Source: an uncultured Collinsella sp.
GTDB taxonomy: Bacteria; Actinomycetota; Coriobacteriia; Coriobacteriales; Coriobacteriaceae
Direction: 5' to 3'
Length of the DNA stretch: 21,600 nt
Assembly (NCBI GenBank): GCA_900553215.1
Contig: USCJ01000003.1
Span: 1 to 21,600 of the forward strand
Part shown: one piece after another, positions 20,319-21,600 of the stretch
How positions within the stretch are numbered: the first letter of the stretch is position 1
Layout of the letters: the number at the start of each line of letters is the position of its first letter
Position numbers and translations under genes: made by a program
Notes under the pieces: generated by a model
What the model was told of the DNA's origin: nothing
Databases searched by the model: none
What the model saw: the letters and a program-made list of their open reading frames with translations, nothing else

Positions 20319-20801
20319 ATGGCTCAACCCAAGATCATTCTCACGCGTATCGACGACCGTTTCATTTACGGGCAAGACGTTGGGCTGTGGAACGAAGCCG
20401 TGGGTTCCAACCTCGTCCTGATCGTCAACGATGAGATCGCGGCGGATTCGCGCCAATGGGCACCCATGAGGGTGGCGGCGCCAGAAGGCGTTTGGACACG
20501 GTTTTTCTCGGTGCAAAGGACCATCGACATCATTCATACCGCAACGCCGCGCCAATGGATCCTGATTATGGTGGCCTCACCCGCCGATGCGCTCGCGCTG
20601 GTTAAGGGCGGTGTGCCCATTACCAAGATCAGCATAGGTCACATGTGGGCAGGGGAGGGCAAGCACCCCGTAACGCCCGCAGTCGCCGTAGACGACGCAG
20701 ATGTCGCCGCCTTCAAAGAGCTGCAAGAGCTCGGCATAGAGCTAGAAATCCGTTATCTCCCCGGCTCCGACCCCGATCCCATCGAGAACCTGCTCACGTG
20801 A
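20319..20801 (+). CDS. Orphan PTS EIIB-like protein lacking the phosphorylated histidine
   Basis: A 160-aa paralogue of the EIIB encoded at 10582-11064, clearly similar along its whole length; the blocks TRFFS-Q-TID, LVKGGVPI and DVAAFKELQELG-ELEIR are shared. The active-site loop reads RIDDRFIYGQDVGLW in place of RIDNRLVHGQVATQW, so position 17, the phosphorylated His, is Tyr. The protein should be unable to carry phosphate by the usual route. The frame is intact and full length, arguing against a dead gene. No EIIA, EIIC or EIID gene adjoins. The ribosome site before ATG 20319 is weak (GGGG). Possible roles are regulatory or decoy, for example binding EIIA, EIIC/EIID or the sugar; none is shown. 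Confidence 0.88.
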   Translation: MAQPKIILTRIDDRFIYGQDVGLWNEAVGSNLVLIVNDEIAADSRQWAPMRVAAPEGVWTRFFSVQRTIDIIHTATPRQWILIMVASPADALALVKGGVPITKISIGHMWAGEGKHPVTPAVAVDDADVAAFKELQELGIELEIRYLPGSDPDPIENLLT

Positions 20802-20930
20802 TCTCCTGGGGGCGGAGGAAAAAGGATCATTTTGCCCTTGCGAGGGACGCGCGCGATACCGCCTGTCAAAAACTATGTCCATTTACTACGTTTGATTGGC
20901 TATCGCCGAGCATGTCGAATTTGAGAAAAA

Positions 20931-20946
20931 CAAAACCGCAGGTAGA
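20931..20946 (+). repeat. Second copy of a 16-bp intergenic word
   Basis: CAAAACCGCAGGTAGA occurs here and at 9560-9575, each time in an intergenic spacer, same orientation, and followed within about 20 nt by a TTAAC word. A 16-base exact match between two spacers 11 kb apart is unlikely by chance. The gap 20802-20975 holds no other feature I can name. Confidence 0.6.
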
Positions 20947-20975
20947 CGGCTCGCGAATTTAACAAAAACCGGTGC

Positions 20976-21600
20976 ATGGAGATCGAGACAAGCTATTCGA
21001 TTTCGTCTCCGGCTCTGCAGCGGATCCTTGCAGGTGTGATTAAATGGACAATTTACAGCGACGGAACGACCGATGTCCATGTAGAAGCAAAGAAAGACCC
21101 GGTATTCCCGGTTCTGCCGCGTTTTGGCCTGCGCCTGTTCCTGCCGGAATCGTTTGCAGAACTGACCTACTGCGGCCTCGGCCCGGTGGAGAGCTACGTG
21201 GATAAGCACCAGGCAAGCTATCACGGCGTTTTCCACAGCACACCGGCAGAACAGCAGGAAGACTATATCCGCCCGCAGGAGAACGGCAGCCACTACGACT
21301 GCGATTATGCAAGTCTTGCCAGTGATCGTGCGGTATTGACGGCAGTGGGCGAGAAAACCTTCTCATTCCAGGCATCTATTTACACGCAGGAGGAGCTGAC
21401 CGCGAAAGCCCACAACTATGAGCTTCGGCCGTGCGGAAGCACTGTTTTCTGCATCGACTACCGCCAGGCCGGGATCGGATCGGCAAGCTGCGGACCGATG
21501 CTGCTGGAAAAATATCAGCTGAAAGAAACCGAAATCAGCTTCGATGTGCGCTGGAAACCGCCACCGGTGTGGACCTGATCATCGACGATACCCCGGAGGC
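20976..21600 (+). pseudogene. C-terminal remnant of a GH2 beta-galactosidase (LacZ-type), frameshifted
   Basis: The translation matches the C-terminal beta-sandwich (Bgal small chain) domain of LacZ-type enzymes: LPRFGLRLFLPESFAELTYC, GLGPVESYVDKHQASYHG, the FQAS-YTQEELTAKAHNYEL region and DYRQAGIGSASCGPMLLEKY. The catalytic barrel and all N-terminal domains are missing: similarity begins near 20980, right after an intergenic spacer, with no ribosome site at ATG 20976. The frame meets a TGA at 21576-21578, but another frame from 21560 continues with ATGVDLIIDDTPE, as if one G were lost near 21560, so the end lies outside the window. Codon choice (more ATT/GAA-type codons, Firmicutes-like phrasing) differs from neighbours, hinting at acquired DNA. 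Confidence 0.8.

Overview
The window looks like chromosomal DNA of a high-GC gut actinobacterium of the class Coriobacteriia, most likely a Collinsella relative. This is an inference from strong G/C preference at third codon positions, good AAGGAG-type ribosome sites, and the mix of genes (mannose-family PTS with an AgaS/LacC route, DegV, long-form Hpf, NAD-type isocitrate dehydrogenase). No marker gene settles it. No phage, integrase, insertion sequence or CRISPR array was seen.

Left part (1-8120, all + strand): an orphan solute-binding lipoprotein behind a long leader; long-form ribosome hibernation factor hpf; a DegV-family fatty-acid-binding protein; then a tight four-gene unit made of a beta-hydroxyacid dehydrogenase with a striking His/Cys-rich tail, a small membrane protein, a helical protein of unknown function and an NAD-type isocitrate dehydrogenase. 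A SurA-like single-pass membrane protein follows. A bidirectional terminator separates it from a minus-strand pair: a DUF2975-type membrane protein and a small XRE regulator.

Middle and right part (9640-19900): an amino-sugar catabolic locus. A mannose-family PTS operon (EIIA, a YajC-like protein, EIIB, EIIC, EIID) is followed by a GntR/UTRA repressor gene, agaS, nagA, a lacX-like epimerase, lacC and a YhcH/NanQ-like protein. A minus-strand flavodoxin gene lies between nagA and lacX. The same 13-bp operator-like word, TGGTTACTACCAG, lies just downstream of the predicted PTS promoter and just upstream of the agaS -10, with the GntR gene between them, so a local GntR regulon is likely. Inferred pathway: PTS uptake of GalNAc or a related amino sugar as the 6-phosphate, NagA deacetylation, AgaS deamination/isomerisation to tagatose-6-phosphate, and LacC phosphorylation to tagatose-1,6-bisphosphate. 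The aldolase is not in the window.

Right end (19950-21600): a minus-strand tRNA-Thr(CGT), a stand-alone EIIB paralogue whose phosphorylated His is replaced by Tyr, and a decaying C-terminal piece of a GH2 beta-galactosidase. A 43-codon relic of a second nagA-like 3' end sits between lacC and yhcH. The most interesting signals are the His-less EIIB, the metal-binding tail on the dehydrogenase, YajC inside a PTS operon, the shared operator, the enlarged EIID, and a 16-bp intergenic word present twice.
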